From: Sipunculus nudus
Lineage: Eukaryota > Annelida > Sipuncula > Golfingiida > Sipunculidae
NCBI GenBank assembly: GCA_026874595.1
Contig: CM049314.1
Location: forward strand, 29,589,729 to 29,653,728
DNA: 64,000 nucleotides
Direction of reading: 5' to 3'
The translations under genes were made by a program, and so were the position numbers. The first letter of the stretch is position 1; every line of letters begins with the position of its first letter. Below the pieces are notes generated by a model, which was given only the letters and a program-made list of their open reading frames with translations, was not told the DNA's origin and made no database searches. Shown here piece by piece: positions 1-13,289 of the stretch.

Positions 1-499
1 GCACATATATGTTTAAAAGTATAAGGATTGTTTTCCAGGATTCCGAAGCAATAGAATACAAGTATATAATAGAAAAAGTTAGTCACTGCGATTGAAAAAT
101 AGCGGTCATGCACATAACAGCCTCTTATCTAAAAACTGCATTGATATGGATATGTCTTATAAACAAAATATGTCAATAGACAAATGTATATAATATTACT
201 TTGCTGCAACAAGGTTACATTGATTCTTTATAATTATAACATGATTAAAACGTCACAGGTGTTAGCTGTGTCCATGGCATATATAAATGTTTTCTTGAAA
301 TGTTTCCGTGGAGCAAGGCATAACAATATTTCTTTTGGTATCAATGCATACGTTGTTCATCGCTTATATGATTTCACTCCTTTACAAAAAAAAGTTCATT
401 AATATGTTTAAGACCACTGTATTTACTTACTGTTCTATTGGTCTTTTTGCAATTATTTCTTTATGAATCGCATCGATGATGAAAATTAGTAAACACACA

Positions 500-502
<3 letters not shown>

Positions 503-549
<47 letters not shown>

Positions 550-723
550 GTGTATTGTTTACCAAATACACTCAGATGTATTCCTGTTTAGGGGAACGCT
601 GATAAGGGGAGCACAGATATTAATAAATAATTTGTTTACAGATAAAATACTAATATTTCTATATAAGATGTGATAAAATCTCACTGTGCAATGTACGGGA
701 TTCGCTGTGTTTACGTTTGTGCC

Positions 724-768
<45 letters not shown>
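503..768. repeat. two (AT)n microsatellites
   Basis: Pure AT dinucleotide runs at 503-546 and 729-768, within the left-edge intron of copy A. The sequence just before the second run (GCTGTGTTTACGTTTGTGCCAT) is also recognisable in the corresponding intron of copy B near 22,050, so the intron is homologous while the (AT)n run is specific to copy A. An ORF of repeated Ile-Tyr over the first run is meaningless. Confidence 0.9.
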
Positions 769-771
<3 letters not shown>

Positions 772-912
772 CGTTAATCTGATTTCTAAAATGGCTTACA
801 TTAAATATTTAATAACATCGAAGGCCCAAAAGAAACACGTGTGACTGCCTTTGTTAAACAAGAGATACCCAGGGGTGGTGGCCTATTATTGTTAATAATA
901 GCACTAACATGA

Positions 913-1072
913 CAGTAAAGCCTCGCCTGAAGACCACCTCAGATTAGCAACCACTTGTTCTCGGTCCCGATTCCTTTCGCTCTTTATGTAAGGCCTCGCT
1001 TAGACGACCACCTCAAATATGCGATCACGTCATGTAGGTCGCATTAGTGGTAGTAATTTCGAGGGTATACTG
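913..1072. mobile_element. pogo/Tigger-like MITE in intron 7 of transporter copy A
   Basis: About 160 bp with imperfect terminal inverted repeats: CAGTAAAGCCTCG at the left and CGAGGGTATACTG at the right. The interior has repeated CCTCGC..GA.GACCACCTCA words. The right flank is TA as expected for this superfamily; the left flank (GA) has decayed. The matching intron of copy B (22,100-22,290) aligns on both sides but lacks it, so it inserted after the duplication. No coding capacity. Confidence 0.5.
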
Positions 1073-1144
1073 TATATAGTTAAATAACAGTAATGTTTAT
1101 TTTCTGTATTGTCTAATTGCAGGATAAATAAGTTAACTACATGC

Positions 1145-4100
1145 CTTGTATAGAGATACAACAACGAAGGCGGACTGCCCGTTCAGGAAGAATATGAACC
1201 ACAACACGTAAAACATCCTTGATCCCAGCATTTCACGAGTTGAAAAATCATGATGGTTCCTATTGAATAAAGAATCGCATAAAGGAATTCAAAGGGACCA
1301 AGGTCACAAGGTCAATAGACTACCCACGGTAGAAAACGATTGGTCAACAGCTTGAGAGGAGAGCGAGACTATTATAACCTCCTCAGGACAGGACCGTGGA
1401 GACGGTCCGATCAAAGCAAATCTGCCCCAAAGAAAGCATATTTTCCTTACCCCATTTTAAATTATCTTAAATCGCCACACTGTGAATACATTTCAGAATA
1501 AAAGGTACATTTTAGATATCAATGAAATAATTATCATAAGGAAAACATGCGGAAAATCAGTTAATCATGAGAAAAATCATGCCCCTGCCGTTCATTTTCG
1601 CAATCTTCTTTACCTTCCTTATCAGTTACTGTCAGATTGCTGGTTTCTTTTTGAACTTTTGTTTGTAACATGTTTTCTTTTCTGTCTATCAGTGGTTGTC
1701 CTTCCCCATCCTTGTAAAATATATAATCATTGTTTCTCGGTATAAATGGTATGAGTTTGTCACTTATCTGCTGTTGCAAAAGGTTTAGCACATGTACTTA
1801 ATGAGTGTAAAAATATAACAAGCACGGGACATTTAACCATTTGTTGTATGCAACCGTTTGCCTAATAAAGATAACACTAAATTGTATATACTCTTATGAT
1901 TTGGGAAAGCAACTGATACAGAGCGTTTACCTCGTCATCCGGAACACTAAGCATTGGTGATGCTATAATCTGGAGCAAGAAGAAAATACCACCGAGGATG
2001 AGAAAAACGTAAGGAACACGATCAAGTAACTCGTCTTGAGAGAAATATCTGCAAATGTGTTTATAAGAATGAATTATTAAAACATTATGCCGTTCACAAT
2101 CAAGCAAACCCCACCACATATTACAATAAAGTCACTATGAACTATCCATTGTTTTTGTCGTTAAAATTTGATTTGCAGTGAAACACGCATTACTTTGATT
2201 GCCCCTTGATTTAATCCCTGGAAACTTTTTTTTATAAATCTATCAGCAGTTGTGGTATTTAACTTGTACAAGCACCTAACAAACGTTTCAGCTTTATTCT
2301 ACAATTTTCAATGGATAATTAAATTTTTTCCAACAGGAAAAATAAAGATCCCTTTGACCTCTGCACTGATATTTACAAAGTTCGGAATTTGCATATTGGA
2401 CAATTACGAAGTCATGTACACAACTTTTAAAAATCATGTCTTAGTTTATATGAAACCCATGAAGGTCAAATTACAAGGCAAGTTACATGTCTTTTTATAC
2501 TAACTGAAGTTTATTTACCATATTTACGGAAGGTTCTTACATGCATCGGATAGGACTGACGTAAAACAGATACTCCAAACAGATACGTAAACAGATTGCT
2601 CAAACCGGTTATTTGTTTAAGCAGACTTACATGGGAACCGTCATATTTGACGGATAATCCGGTATCAGATTCCAGGGATTAATAAACAGGGTTTCAACCT
2701 GAATGAAAATGAATGTGCCTGCTCCAAATCCAGCCAAGACTAGTCCGCTTACCATCCCCTTTCTCTCGGGCATCCACTTGAAATAGAAACAGTTCAACCA
2801 TGATATACATAAGGTTGCAGTCAATGTGCAAAATCGGTCAGTTTATAAATGACTAAAAATCTCCTCAAATTCTTCCCTTGTGTGCCCCCTGGGTATCCTG
2901 GCTGATGGAATGACACTCTGTTTGGCTTGTTGCATGTTCTTCTTCTACTCCAATGTAAGTTATGCGCCTAAGCAGCGCCCGAGGAATAAGACTGAGACCC
3001 CTCCAACTGGAGTGTTCCGAGGGCCTCATGCATCTTCAGTCAGTCAGAATGATAATGGGACATGGTTCATGCGTCACCACTTCATTGATGAAGCCAGATA
3101 TTAAAATTCGAATTAAATATTTTTATAATTCAAACCAATACTTCTTTATAATAACCTGCGACGTATCTAAGAGTAAGGGTGGATGGGGTTTGAGTGGGTA
3201 CAAAGTGAACGTTCGCTGCCCTAAGAATATTCAAGGGACACATGTTTATATGTTTTTGCTTTCTAAAGCAAAAATATTTCCTGTTAGTTTACACCTACTG
3301 AAATTTTCAAAGAAAACTGCACCACATTTCAGGCACTGAAGCAAAAGCTGACCGGCAATCGGAAAGTTCACGGAGTGTTCCGACTATTCTGTGTATTCTT
3401 GTTCTGTCTCTCTATTGAATGAACCAGCATGGCTATTACATTTCTTTATAGTATATAGCCAACATCATAACAGGTCTTAAAAGCAAAGTCGCTGTGTCGA
3501 CAAATGTAGTGGGGTTTACTAACGTGACGTCACTTTGCTGGATCATATAAAAGGGTGATAATACATAAAGGGGTTGGGGATCTCCGTTAGTTTACTGGCA
3601 GAGGAAACGAATGTCAACCGAAAGGGCATCGGTTCTTGTGTTCGAGTGCTCCGACGTTTCTGTGTATTCATGCTCTCTCTCTCTCTCTATCTCTCTCTCG
3701 GTCGAAGGTTTGAAATTTCGCCATTTTCGCGAGTGTCACGCGATGTCTCCTTTCCTCAAAATTTAACCATATTTTATGAACCTTGTATGAGCAAATATTA
3801 CATGCATGCATTCTTTCGATAGTATGTTGTTAGATCGTCAAAATGGACAAGGTCTCAAAGGATCATTAGAAATGGAAATTTCTTTTTAGTTTTATTTCTT
3901 TTTTCGACGTCCCGTCTTTTTGGCCACAAAAACGTTTTACGCTAGCTATAAATTCCATTTCGCGAGTATCGTGAATCTTTATCCTTAGAGAAATAATATA
4001 TACGCCAAAGAATCAGATAAATTTAACGACTAAATATTTTGATACAGAAGGTCTCACCTTAATGACGCAAGCAAGAGGGATGGAGTATGAGAGCCCGACG

Positions 4101-6589
4101 CCACATCCATAGACAACGCCATAGTTCAGGAGAAGGGCCAGGAATGACATCTTGATGGTGAAATATGAAACCATCAGACTACCACTACAATACATATTTA
4201 AGTTGTGAAAAATGAGGAACTACCTTTATACTGGAGTATTTTTTCTATACTAGCGGTATACCCACAATAGGGTACCTTTGAAGAGATTATTATTTACGGT
4301 AACTTCCGCATTTGCTCATCAGCGCGATCTAGAATTTAAACTGTGAACGATTTGGAAGTTTAAGATATTTATCTTGTCGTTTAAACTTTTATATCTATCT
4401 TTCGTTTACTTTAATCATATTTCAACTCAGCGGAAAAAAAAGTGTTAGGTATAGCTGTTGGCGATATCAAATGTATGAGAATATACATAGGAATTAGCCA
4501 GTTTTAATGCCTTACTCAAACGTTATGTGTTTCATAAAATGTACACAAGATGGAACTGATAAGCAAATGCGGGAGTTGTAGTGAATAACAATAAGCTTGT
4601 TCAAAGGTAAGCAAACCCCATTAGATGTGCGGACCGGACCAGATCGGACCACCCCAAGTGGTCCGGTCGACCACCACAGCAGTCAGGTCCTCGTCCTGTC
4701 CAGCTGCAGGCGGTCCGCTACTGACGGAAGACCGGTTCAAGCAGTCCGGTTTATTCAATAAATATTAGAAAATAATTATTCAAAATTATAAATAAAAACT
4801 AAATTATAAAAAGCTGATATTATAATTATACAAGCAGAAACAAACAAAAATATTTATTTATCAAAAACCTCAGCTGATCATATGTCTAAATTAACCAGAA
4901 CATCTTTCTTGAAACAAAATTTCTAAAGGTTATTCTGGTATCTTTATAAGAGTCTTTACTTACCAGATACCTACAAACACAAGCAAATAGTTCAAAACAA
5001 GGGTAGCCGGTGGAAACTTATTACGGGAAAGAAATCCAGTGAAAGCACAGAACATGAATTTCCGAAGAGACGGTCCTGACCAGCCGAGGCCGGTCCGGTC
5101 AAGAGGTAGGCCGTCCAATATATTGGGTTGCCGTTCCGGACCGGTCAGTCTAGTTGGATGGTCTTTTAGCAACTTTACAAAAATAGTTATAATAAGCAGC
5201 CCATGAACTAGCGAGTAGAGCTCAATCGTGAACTAATCATGGCTTTTTGAAACAATGACTCGTATCTTAATTAAATGCTTACATTTCGTACTGACCGTAA
5301 TCATTATATGCTTTCATAACATAAACGAAATGATTTTATTACATTACAACATTCTAAACACTGTTCAAATTTTGTCTTACCTTATTACAAAGGATATTAG
5401 AAAAACTGCAAGCCTTGGGCCCAGTGCTCTCATGAGGCCGCCCGAAAGAAACATAAACGCGCCAAAACAGAAATCCGATACACCCAAAAGCCATGTTGTA
5501 TCGACCAGTCGCAAAGTAGAAGGTGAACTGCGTGCCCGGATATATGACGTCACATAAGGATTCAAATTTCCTGAATGGTTCCAGAAAACATACGTGTTTA
5601 GTTTTAAATTAATATTTTGGTTTCGTTTGATTTAAATTGAAATAAATTCACTGCAGCTTTTGCACAAGATTATTTGCTTCGTTTCGAATTCAATAAGGAC
5701 TACTAAATAAGCATGCTGTTAATGTTTATAATCTAGGTTTGATGATTCTGGATACAAGGAATTATACTTAACTCGATATCTCCAGATGTCTCTGGCCAGC
5801 TTTGGACTCTAACAACAAATACTTTCCTTCTTAGATGCTTCAGTCATTGTCTTACATATAACATGAAGCTTTGAATAATAACATTTTAAACTACTAATCA
5901 TAACCTGTTAAAAAAGTAAAAGCTCAGAATATCCCCCCCCCCCCGGAAATGTAACAAATAAAAATTGTCATAGCAAGATACAGGTGGACAAAGGGGGGTG
6001 AAAAGGACTTTTACAGCTGAAAGTAATTCCTGTTATGATATGTTCTGATAACTCCTTTTATCGGCAGGAAATGCAGGCAATTGATACATAAAGTACATGA
6101 GCTTATGTTGAAATAAAAAAAATGCAACCAAAGGTGGTTAGGTGCAATGTTTTGGTGCTGCACTCATATGACATTCACAAAACTATGGTTAGTGTAAATT
6201 CCTGCCAGTAACGCGAAATAAACTACCAAAAGATCTCAAGATGAACAAAACAATCATAAAAAAAGCTCTTAAATTTAATAACCAAATTATGTACCACACC
6301 GATAGAATATAACAGGTAACGCATACAAAAGTATAGACTAAAACTTCTGTTTAGAGATGAGAAAGAAATATGCATGCAGTTTGAGGAATGTTATCGCGGA
6401 AGAACTGGAAAACATTTTATATGAATCAGCTTTTCAATAGGAGGGAAAGTGGGGATATATGTGTATATATTTCCCCACAACCTTTCATATCTTACCAATA
6501 GTATATGTGCTTCCCAACACGATATGGACAATTACCCCGCCGACTACAGCAAGCCAACCTTTAGACGCCGGGCGGTTTAACATATTCAT
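1145..6589 (-). CDS. MFS transporter, oxalate:formate antiporter-like, copy A (5' seven exons; runs off left edge)
   Basis: Membrane carrier of the major facilitator superfamily, OFA/MCT-like branch, expected to move small carboxylates; the substrate cannot be told from sequence. Minus-strand exons: 6496-6589, 5381-5570, 4058-4184, 2631-2776, 1931-2048, 1589-1710, 1145-1259; their 912 nt give 304 codons in one frame. Start ATG at 6589. The first exon has the family-like helix 1 (GWLAVVGGVIVHIVLGS), exon 2 the RLVDTTWLLG segment, exon 4 opens with WMPERKGMVSG and the glycine-rich AGFGAG of helix 5, exon 5 holds helix 6, exon 6 is the charged central loop, exon 7 opens the second half (FYVLWFIFFLNG). 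Helices 8-12 must lie left of base 1. Donors are GT except exon 6 (GC at 1588-1587) and exon 7 (GC at 1144-1143). No frameshift or stop seen. Family assignment is from recalled motifs; gene order and phases match copy B exactly. Confidence 0.82.
3375..3685 (+). repeat. short duplicated segment in intron 3 of copy A
   Basis: The segment GTGTTCCGACTATTCTGTG (3375 on) recurs in similar form at 3646 (GTGCTCCGACGTTTCTGTG), both leading into CT-rich runs. The spacing is about 270 bp. It is an imperfect local duplication with no coding signal. A weaker word match (GTGTTCCGAGGGCC) is at 3012. Confidence 0.4.
4618..5165. mobile_element. possible non-autonomous DNA transposon with GGTCCGG-rich ends
   Basis: In intron 2 of copy A two GC-rich blocks (4627-4752 and 5070-5150) full of GGTCCGG / CCGGACC words flank an AT-rich core. 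The ends TAGATGTGCGGACCGGACC and, reversed, TAGACTGACCGGTCCGG are loosely inverted. Copy B's intron 2 lacks this block. I could not find a target duplication, so the ends are approximate. Confidence 0.35.
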
Positions 6590-6616
6590 GTTCTCAAACG
6601 AATATTTTGCGTTTAA
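6590..6616 (-). other. 5'UTR part of first coding exon, copy A, with probable upstream intron acceptor
   Basis: Directly upstream of the start codon both transporter copies share a TTAAAC...AAAAT.TTC stretch that begins right after an AG preceded by a T/A-rich tract (ttacAG in A, tatAG in B). Similarity fades beyond it. This looks like a conserved splice acceptor, so a non-coding first exon probably lies further upstream (higher coordinates). Inference from comparison of the two copies only. Confidence 0.45.
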
Positions 6617-7970
6617 CTGTAATATATAAAAGGCACAATTAACGGCGAACTTTTCTAACGAAAGGTAAGAAGCCAGGAAAGGCTTATAAATGATCATACT
6701 TGCTTTCTTGTGCATTTTTTTCTCTTTTTGTTATATAAAATTTGTTTAGAAGGCTTTCAAAGGCACTTTTTAATATCTTTATTGTAAGCACTAACTGGTA
6801 ATTTCAAAACAAGGGACGCAATATGTATTCAGCTTATACTACAATATATCTTTTTTTGTTTTGTTTTACATGTACATGGATTCCCATTAAGAATCATTTC
6901 TTATATCTAATCCGGCTTTTGCGTCGGTCATGCTATCCTAGAAGCACCTGTTCTTCAGTCGGTTTGATGTTAAATCATATTTTATTCTGAATAATTTTTA
7001 AAAACTTTATAGAGAACTTTCATAGCTCTTTCATAGCTGGGTGCATTGCCAGATATAAAGTTCAACATATGACTTTCTATCACATTCATGAAACTAAATA
7101 GGAGTACATTTACCTATTTCTTACAGCAATAATCTAGTATAGACTAAATGTTATGTAGTATTTTCCACTGAATCATTTTCAATCTTATTTCACCAGTACA
7201 TTTATAATTCATTACTCGCTAGTAATATCATTACTGGTTTAAAACTAATTAAGTTTCACACGGCAATGGTCTGAAAATTTATGATCCAGTTTAAAATCTT
7301 TATTCAGCGTGCAAATACACAGAGAAGGGTACAGGCTTTCAGTACCCTTCACTACAAGTTATTTCAATTGTCCAAAAATACACACACACTTCAGTCAAGT
7401 AATGTGTTCTGACCTTTAGACCTTTAGACCTTTAGCTTGCTCAATTCAACATCTTAATTGTTGAAGCCAAAAACTGCATGGAGTTGAAATGGGAAGTCAC
7501 TTCCAACATCAGATGTAAATAAATGATTTTCTTATGTACCTTTCAAAGACATGTAACAGTATATCATAAATCACACCACTTAGGCAGTTTATAAATTAGT
7601 TAAAAAAAAAGAAAAATCGAGTCACCTTGAAGTATTTATTTATGACCAAATAACCATGTCGTCTTGCTGTTCTCTGCTCAACCCCACACACTAGGCATCA
7701 TAGCATAGACGAAAATATAATTGAAGTTTCATTACTGTACTCTTTCCTCTTCAACAACTAATACATGGAGATCTAATTTCCTTTCTTAATTTGTTATGCG
7801 ATAACTTAGAAACTTGAGATAGGAATTCCAAACAAATGATAAATCAGCTTGTTATTATAATCCACATTGCATTGATGTCATGACAACTTTTTTGTTATGT
7901 TTTGATTACAGGAAATGCTAAATCTTTACTGCCTCACACTAACATACAATTTCATATACACTTCACACAT

Positions 7971-8018
<48 letters not shown>

Positions 8019-9310
8019 AACAGTACCATCAGTTATATTATCTGACCATAACGGAGATAAAACAAAATTAATTACCACCAGTGTTCATCGCCTGGTGGTA
8101 TGGTGTAGCTTGGTCAATGATGTCTCAACACACCCTCCAATGTGACCCCTCATGATGGCCAAGTCAAAGTATAATGGTTCAGTGCATACAACGGTTATTC
8201 ACGAACAGTGTCGTAACCAGCGAATTGCTTGAACGACTCCACTCATAAAAGACGGGTTGAATGGCCGCTTTTGCAGTGTGAATTGTCTTTACTCTTATTC
8301 ACGTTTTAATATAATGTTCAGTATTTACGAACACCTGACCCGGTGCTTGTTGTTCGGTGTGAAGGGGTCATGAGTCTCATAAAATGTATTGCTCACTACT
8401 AACCGTTTGCATGCTTACCTCCTCAGGTAGCCCAAGTCGATTGGTCCGATGCAGTTAACGGACTATACCAAGAATCTGTCAAACATACAACCAGAATGGT
8501 TAGTTGGATATATGGAAGAAATATACGGGTGTGCCAAATTTAAAGTGGTGTGATATTAATTAAATAAATACTTTTCTTTTCATTAGGGGCTGTTTTTGCC
8601 TCCTTAATAAATTTTTCCTAACGGCTTTTATTAAAATATACAGGGGATAATCGTCAATATGTATCGGATACCATTTATTAAGTCTTTTCAATACGTATTG
8701 TCCAAATACTGTGACTGATACCAAACAAATAAAGTTTATCTTCCTTTAATTAAGCTGTAGCAAGCTACCTGTCTTTACAATAAGACATAGAGTACAAACA
8801 AACTATTATTCCTGTTGTTGTTAAAATGTAATATATATTCGACATAAGCAGAACATAACATATAATTGATTACTTATGTTAATAATTTGAGTCACAAAGT
8901 AGTAAGTTTATAAATGACCATATATATAAAACACATATTCGCAATTCAAATTCATATTTGATGTGTTTTAAAGAAAGATAAGATGTATTTGATTTCGATT
9001 TGGGCTAGTTGCCGAAAAGACAGGACATACATAAGGCCAAAAAGAGGTATGTTTCTCAGGTCCATTTTTTTCAGAAAGTAGTTCGAGCGGGCGGGGTTAT
9101 TATCTGTTTTGCTTGTTTTGATAAATATACCATATGATCAAGTAAAAGCATGATAATAACATATTTTTTTTTTCTAAACAGGTAAATTCGCTACATAAAA
9201 AAGGATTATTTTATCTTCATGAAAGAAGACAATTAAAATATAAAACTGTTGATGCGGGGGGTTACTTTTTTTTGGCCTAATGACATCAGTTTCCTGACCT
9301 CACACCTGTA
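6617..9310. other. intergenic, no gene seen
   Basis: AT-rich DNA between copy A and the hAT-like element. It contains an (AT)n run at 7983-8017 after a short CA run, and a small stem-loop at 7327-7353 (GAAGGGTAC / GTACCCTTC). The core promoter of copy A should lie in the first part, but I cannot point to it. Confidence 0.5.
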
Positions 9311-9318
9311 CTCTGACC

Positions 9319-10887
9319 AAAGTTGGGTCCAAAGTAATCGTACTCATAGTACTCGTACTCATGAGTACTTTTTGAGTACTCAGTACTCATACTCGAATTC
9401 CTTTTAAAATTCACAAAAGTACTCGTACTTGTACATATGAGTAATTTATGAGTACTTTTGGGTATTTCATATATAATTAAAATTTCTAAATAAACTTTAA
9501 TCTCAATTTAAAATATCAGTAATAGTTTATTATAGTATATTATAGTAAGATATTATATATAATAAATAATATATAATCTATAATCTATTACATATATAAT
9601 ATCATATATAATAGTACTTAAAGTAATCCATCTCTTACTATAACTGAACCTATTACAGCATTTTCGCATCGATAACTACTGCTATTACTATTACTTGGCT
9701 CCTATTACTAATACCGTTACTTTTATATAATATAAAATATAATTAATTGTTCTTTTATATTATTAATACATTAATGCAATTCATGTGTACATGTGTACAG
9801 CATTATATATTTCCAGCAAGATAAGTACAACATAGTGTTCAATAAAACATTAAATCAGCAAATTCATACTGGGTAATATTCTAAGAGAAAAAAAATTCTT
9901 ATTTTGGAAATATCCCAACATAAAAAGTTAAGGTTTGCCACAATTCAATACAATTAAATATACTCAGAACCTGTTCATCATAACTTAAACTGGACAGTGC
10001 TTCGGGGACTTGGCTAATCAAGCTTGAATTGATTTATATATGAAACTATATGTGATTGTAGGTTTAGCAGATTTTTAGTGGGATGATGAGCTCAGTACAC
10101 AGTCTGTGGCACAACTAAGACTCAACTGTTGACTGTCAACTGATTAACCCATGAAAAGCTGTGACTATCAGATCATACACCCCGTAGCTAATACAACATA
10201 GGCTGCAGCATCATATTCTACTATCAGCTGACAATAACTTGCCCAACATATTGTATACGCTCACAAAGGACGTCTCCAGCGCTTAATGAATCAATAAAGA
10301 AAACTTGATGGGGGGTGGGGGATTTACCTCAAGCCAAAGCCTTCTGTCCGGTGCCCACTGGACCATGAAAGCACCCAGCATTAACTAATCACACTACACT
10401 GGGCCCTTTACTGTGCTCTATCAACCTAATTAAACAAACACTCAATTTATCAGATGTGTTGGCCTAGGGTTGTAATAGAAAAGTAATAGCTATTTTCACT
10501 TGGGGTACTATTACCATCACTAGTTCAAATTTCTTTTCAATCAATAGTAATATTACTCTTACTAACTTTGAAAACCTGTAATATTATATTAATATTACGT
10601 ATTACTATCGCCTCATTCCTTGATGTAATATGCCACTATACATTTTTATTTTGTCCTAGGTTTTCATTTATAAAAATATTTTTATCTTTGTAAGTATATT
10701 TTAAATTTAACAACATCATTAAACAAGTTTGGTTAAAAAAAGTACTCATTAAAGTACTCATGAGTACATTTTGAGTACTCGATACTCGTACTCGAGTACT
10801 TTTGAAAAAAGTGCTCATACTTGTACTCGAGTACTTTTAAAGTACTCAGTACTCGTACTCGAGTACTTTAAAAGTACTTGGACCCAA
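9319..10887. mobile_element. hAT-like non-autonomous transposon with perfect 8-bp target duplication
   Basis: The target duplication CTCTGACC is present at 9311-9318 and again at 10888-10895. The ends are inverted: left AAAGTTGGGTCCAAAGTA, right GTACTTGGACCCAA. Inside each end is a long array of overlapping GTACTC / GAGTAC words (9330-9470 and 10740-10880), typical of hAT subterminal transposase-binding clusters. The 1.57-kb interior is AT-rich with no transposase reading frame. The intact duplication suggests a fairly recent insertion. Part of the interior (10,384-10,520) has a relative at 25,110-25,265. Confidence 0.75.
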
Positions 10888-10895
10888 CTCTGACC

Positions 10896-13289
10896 GGACT
10901 CGACGAGTCTGGACTCATCCGGTGTCCTGGTGCTCCCGCTTCGTCTAATGTCATGGAGTCGTGACTGTATTGAGTGATTCTTATTGCTGTCGTGTTGTAG
11001 TCCTGCTGAAGTCAAGTCAAAATCGTATTCGTTCCTGACAAAAATACATATAACGGATGCTCATAAACTGTACTACATTATGCCATTAAACAAGACACTA
11101 ATACAATTAAGTTACGATATCTAGCGACAACATTTAATTTGTTCTAATTTCGAATCACCCGCCGCACATTCTAATTTCTCTAGGCAGTTACATGACCACT
11201 ACCAGTTCTTCATGATTTTATATCCGATAGCCTCCAAGCCCCCGTCCCTACCTTATAATTATGTATGATGTCCGTGTAAGCAAGAATGGGTTTTTACGCG
11301 AGGAAGGTTCAGAGCATAGTGTATAAAGCGAAGCAAACCTCAGGACCCGGGACTACTTCATCAGGTGCTGATGATAGAGGGTGTCATTTACTTATACCTA
11401 TAACAAGTTATGTGACCCCTTCATAATATGTGTTTAACGCTGAAAATATGGTCATGTGACAAATTAACTTGCTTTGTTTAATAAGTCGACAATGTACACT
11501 TCAAGCGGGGCTGTTAAACCACTTTAAATAATTGCAGTTATTCATTAGGTGATAAACCCCTTTATGTTATACATGTGTTGGGTCATCATAATGATTCCTT
11601 TAGTGTGGTGTGTATTTTGATATCTTTGACTAAACTACGTTACATAGGACCAATGAGAACCCGGCTATAGTATGAACTATTTTATGTGCATTTTTGGCAG
11701 GCAGTACAAGTGATCGTTATATCTGTGTATGTATGCGTTTGTAAGTGTAGGGCCGCCCTGAAGAGATGTATAGATTAATATATTGAGGCCTAATCAATGA
11801 TACTTTATGACGTGCGATTTTTTTTTTGTTCACCGCTATACAAGGGCAACAATTACAAGCATACGTATCGTTTTGAATAAAAAACTTGCATGTGATAATG
11901 TTACGCTTGCCCATGGGACAGAATATTTGGTACTTTGCATACCTAAGGACATAAGAATATAATATGTTGATAAATCATTCACAAGGGGTATCATCTGTCC
12001 CGTAAACCAATAAAGTGTAAAAGATACTAAGATCACTATATGTTAAACATTATCTGCTGCATTTTTACTGAATGAGCTTCGACATCAATACATTTTGTAC
12101 TATAGAAAAATATCAAATGCATAATACAAATATATCTAACGAAAGATTCTTGAATTGCAAGACACAAATGTGTGCTGTAGGACACACAAATGACTAGTAA
12201 ACAATTTTTAAAATTCCCTACTCTCAAACGTAGAAATAACGGTCCACTTTGGAGAACGTTATGTTCCCTTTGAAGCGTGTTTTGTGCATAAGAGAGGAAA
12301 AGTAGAATGTTTTCTTTCTATTATATGTTTGCGAAATACGTATGCATAATCCTAATACAAAATTATTCTTATATTGAATAAAAAATGTCTAAGAACTGGT
12401 AAAGGAAAAATATTGTCTCCTCTTTCAGACACATTTGTAAATAGCATTTTCCCTATAGTCAACCTTTGAATTCATTTATGTGAATGGCTGATTGTGCCAT
12501 TTGGATTATAGCTCTTCAAATAACATGCATATAATAAGTACAGATCTAGGTATTTCCTAAACATGCTGTTTGTGTCATTTAGATCTTTAAATAACAATCA
12601 TAACACATGTACATACCGATATCTTTTCCAAACCTAACTCTTCATTTGCTACTTGCCATGTCTACATGCCATGCAGCCTTAGGCTTTTATAACTATATCT
12701 ATATCTCAAACAAGCAAATTAATAATTTCGCAGGTAAAAGACAACATGCGTACCTTTACTCTTATCAGACCGCAATGTAATGACATGATACAGAAGCATA
12801 TTGTTTTACGAAATCGACTTAAAATTGAAATAAATGTGAATAACGTTAGAGAACCCCTCGTGATTTGACCAAGATACAGCCGCTTTGGACTCTCTGAAAT
12901 CCGACGCAACTCCCAAATATTTTGCCTGAGGATTATTATTCTCCCTATTGTACGCCCTGCATGAACATAAAGAGGCGACGGCTCTCATGTATATATATAT
13001 ATTTATATATATATATATACACACATTAAAGTTGGGTCCTGTTTGATGTTACAGTGCTCCCTTTGACCGACTGGGTGGGTAATTGATTCAGGATGTCTAT
13101 AAAAGACAATAAACTTTACCTCCTTTTCTTTAGAAAACATGTAAAGAAAAACGCTTGACCTGTTTGCATAATCTAAATATATATTTTAACTGCCTTTTTA
13201 TAGTTGGTGCCCTGACTTCCTATTCTGATGTCCATGATCCAAAATGGCAGTTATGAATTAAAGGAGTATCATTGCATTCAAAGGGTATC
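10896..13289. other. intergenic, no gene seen
   Basis: Only short scattered ORFs without recognisable protein character. An (AT)n tract at 12990-13019 is the sole clear repeat. Several minus-strand frames of 60-70 codons here have no family resemblance and no splice context. Confidence 0.5.

Larger units (their letters stand above)
1..1144 (-). other. start of intron 7 of transporter copy A; next exon not in window
   Basis: I looked for the equivalent of copy B exon 8 (residues VYAESYIQDD) and did not find it. The region has intronic similarity to copy B, two (AT)n tracts and a MITE. The intron is therefore at least 1.1 kb, against 408 bp in copy B. Confidence 0.5.

Noticed and set aside
476-673. 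ORFs of repeated Ile-Tyr (also at 7915, 32929, 44353, 44647)
   Set aside because: They are translations of (AT)n tracts and not genes.
1560-1588. copy A exon 6 reading on to a stop (ending SHD) as the true protein end
   Set aside because: Comparison with copy B shows the reading beyond 1589 is intronic, and exon 7 fits in frame if the GC donor is used; I kept read-through only as an alternative.
2880-3339. plus-strand ORFs of 74 and 125 codons
   Set aside because: They lie in intron 3 of copy A on the other strand, in different overlapping frames, with no family features.
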